From Deinococcus aquatilis DSM 23025 (GTDB lineage: Bacteria > Deinococcota > Deinococci > Deinococcales > Deinococcaceae): a stretch of DNA of 23,204 bases. Location of the stretch: contig NZ_KB899756.1 in assembly GCF_000378445.1 (NCBI RefSeq), forward strand, positions 1 through 23,204. The letters run 5' to 3'. The notes below the pieces were generated by a model. It saw nothing but the letters and a program-made list of their open reading frames with translations, searched no databases and was not told the origin of the DNA. A program made the translations under genes and the position numbers. This document shows positions 22,957-23,204 of this stretch, one piece after another (the stretch's first letter is position 1; each line of letters opens with the position of its first letter).

Positions 22957-23204
22957 ATGAGGATGGCTCGTGTCCAGAAGAACCCGCTGCGTCCCCTGAC
23001 CGAAGAAGAACGCACCATGTTGGAGCGATTGAGCCGGTCGCATCACACGGCCGCGATCATCGTGGGTCGGGCGAAGACGATTCTCGCCGTTTCGACGGGT
23101 GTGCCGTATACCGAAGCGGCTCGGCTGTGCGGGCGTCGATCCGGTGAAGGGGTCGCGCGTCTGGTCTCCCGCTTCAATCAACATGGGTTAACCGCACTCC
23201 AAAC
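22957..23204 (+). CDS. IS630-like transposase, N-terminal part (runs off window)
   Basis: From ATG 22957 (or 22963) the frame reads RVQKNPLRPLTEEERTMLER, then AIIVGRAKTILAVSTGVPYT and EAARLCGRRSGEGVARLVSR, then FNQHGLTAL. This is the helix-turn-helix N-terminus typical of IS630-family transposases, with the usual LT..ER...L.R start and FN..GL end. The DDE domain would lie beyond the window. The start is uncertain because the SD is weak (TAGGGTATGAGG). Confidence 0.72.
   Translation, partial: MRMARVQKNPLRPLTEEERTMLERLSRSHHTAAIIVGRAKTILAVSTGVPYTEAARLCGRRSGEGVARLVSRFNQHGLTALQ

Noticed and set aside
1..23204. CRISPR arrays, tRNA or rRNA genes
   Set aside because: No regularly spaced repeat arrays, tRNA cloverleaf sequences or rRNA signatures were seen; the only dispersed repeats are the promoter modules and IS6 copies.

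Overview
The window is GC-rich bacterial DNA. It looks like accessory DNA of a Deinococcus or close relative. That assignment is inferred from TAnnnT-type -10 elements sitting directly on leaderless starts, the mix of IS families, and the protein families; no single marker gene proves it.

Layout. 1-2244 is a mobile-element margin: the start of an IS3-type transposase that cuts off an aminoglycoside-phosphotransferase-like kinase, then a complete 892-bp IS5-like element with 18-bp inverted repeats. 2245-5313 (minus) encodes a 1022-aa SARP/BTAD-type regulator with a STAND-like ATPase and TPR region. 5600-17131 holds ten genes for mostly exported proteins: five paralogous carboxypeptidase-regulatory-like proteins (two of them lipoproteins), a TPR protein, a tandem DUF4352-like protein, a YbjN-like protein, a small membrane protein and a 72-aa protein. 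A GNAT gene and a truncated IS3 element lie among them. 17171-18019 is an amputated copper-type P-type ATPase. 18265-19047 is a two-helix membrane protein. 19143-23204 is a graveyard of mobile DNA: two damaged IS6-like copies in direct orientation, two different tyrosine-recombinase C-termini, an AbrB-like fragment, a DnaJ-type zinc-motif gene, a frameshifted gene, a GGDEF fragment, an IS701-like remnant and the start of an IS630-like transposase.

Main discovery. Each of those ten genes is preceded by the same 34-bp promoter module, and the geometry is identical to the base: a CACCATC-like heptamer, 4 bp, a CATCATC heptamer, 10 bp, then a -10 hexamer (usually TAnnnT). The two heptamers are direct repeats with 11-bp periodicity covering the -35 region. 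This is the architecture known for Streptomyces antibiotic regulatory proteins (SARPs). The adjacent BTAD regulator is therefore the obvious candidate activator of a self-contained cell-envelope regulon. Three of the ten promoters place the start codon at the predicted transcription start (leaderless). At two places the module directly abuts a gene cut off mid-sequence (IS3 orfB and the P-type ATPase), which suggests promoter-plus-gene units have been inserted or moved. What the exported proteins do is unknown.
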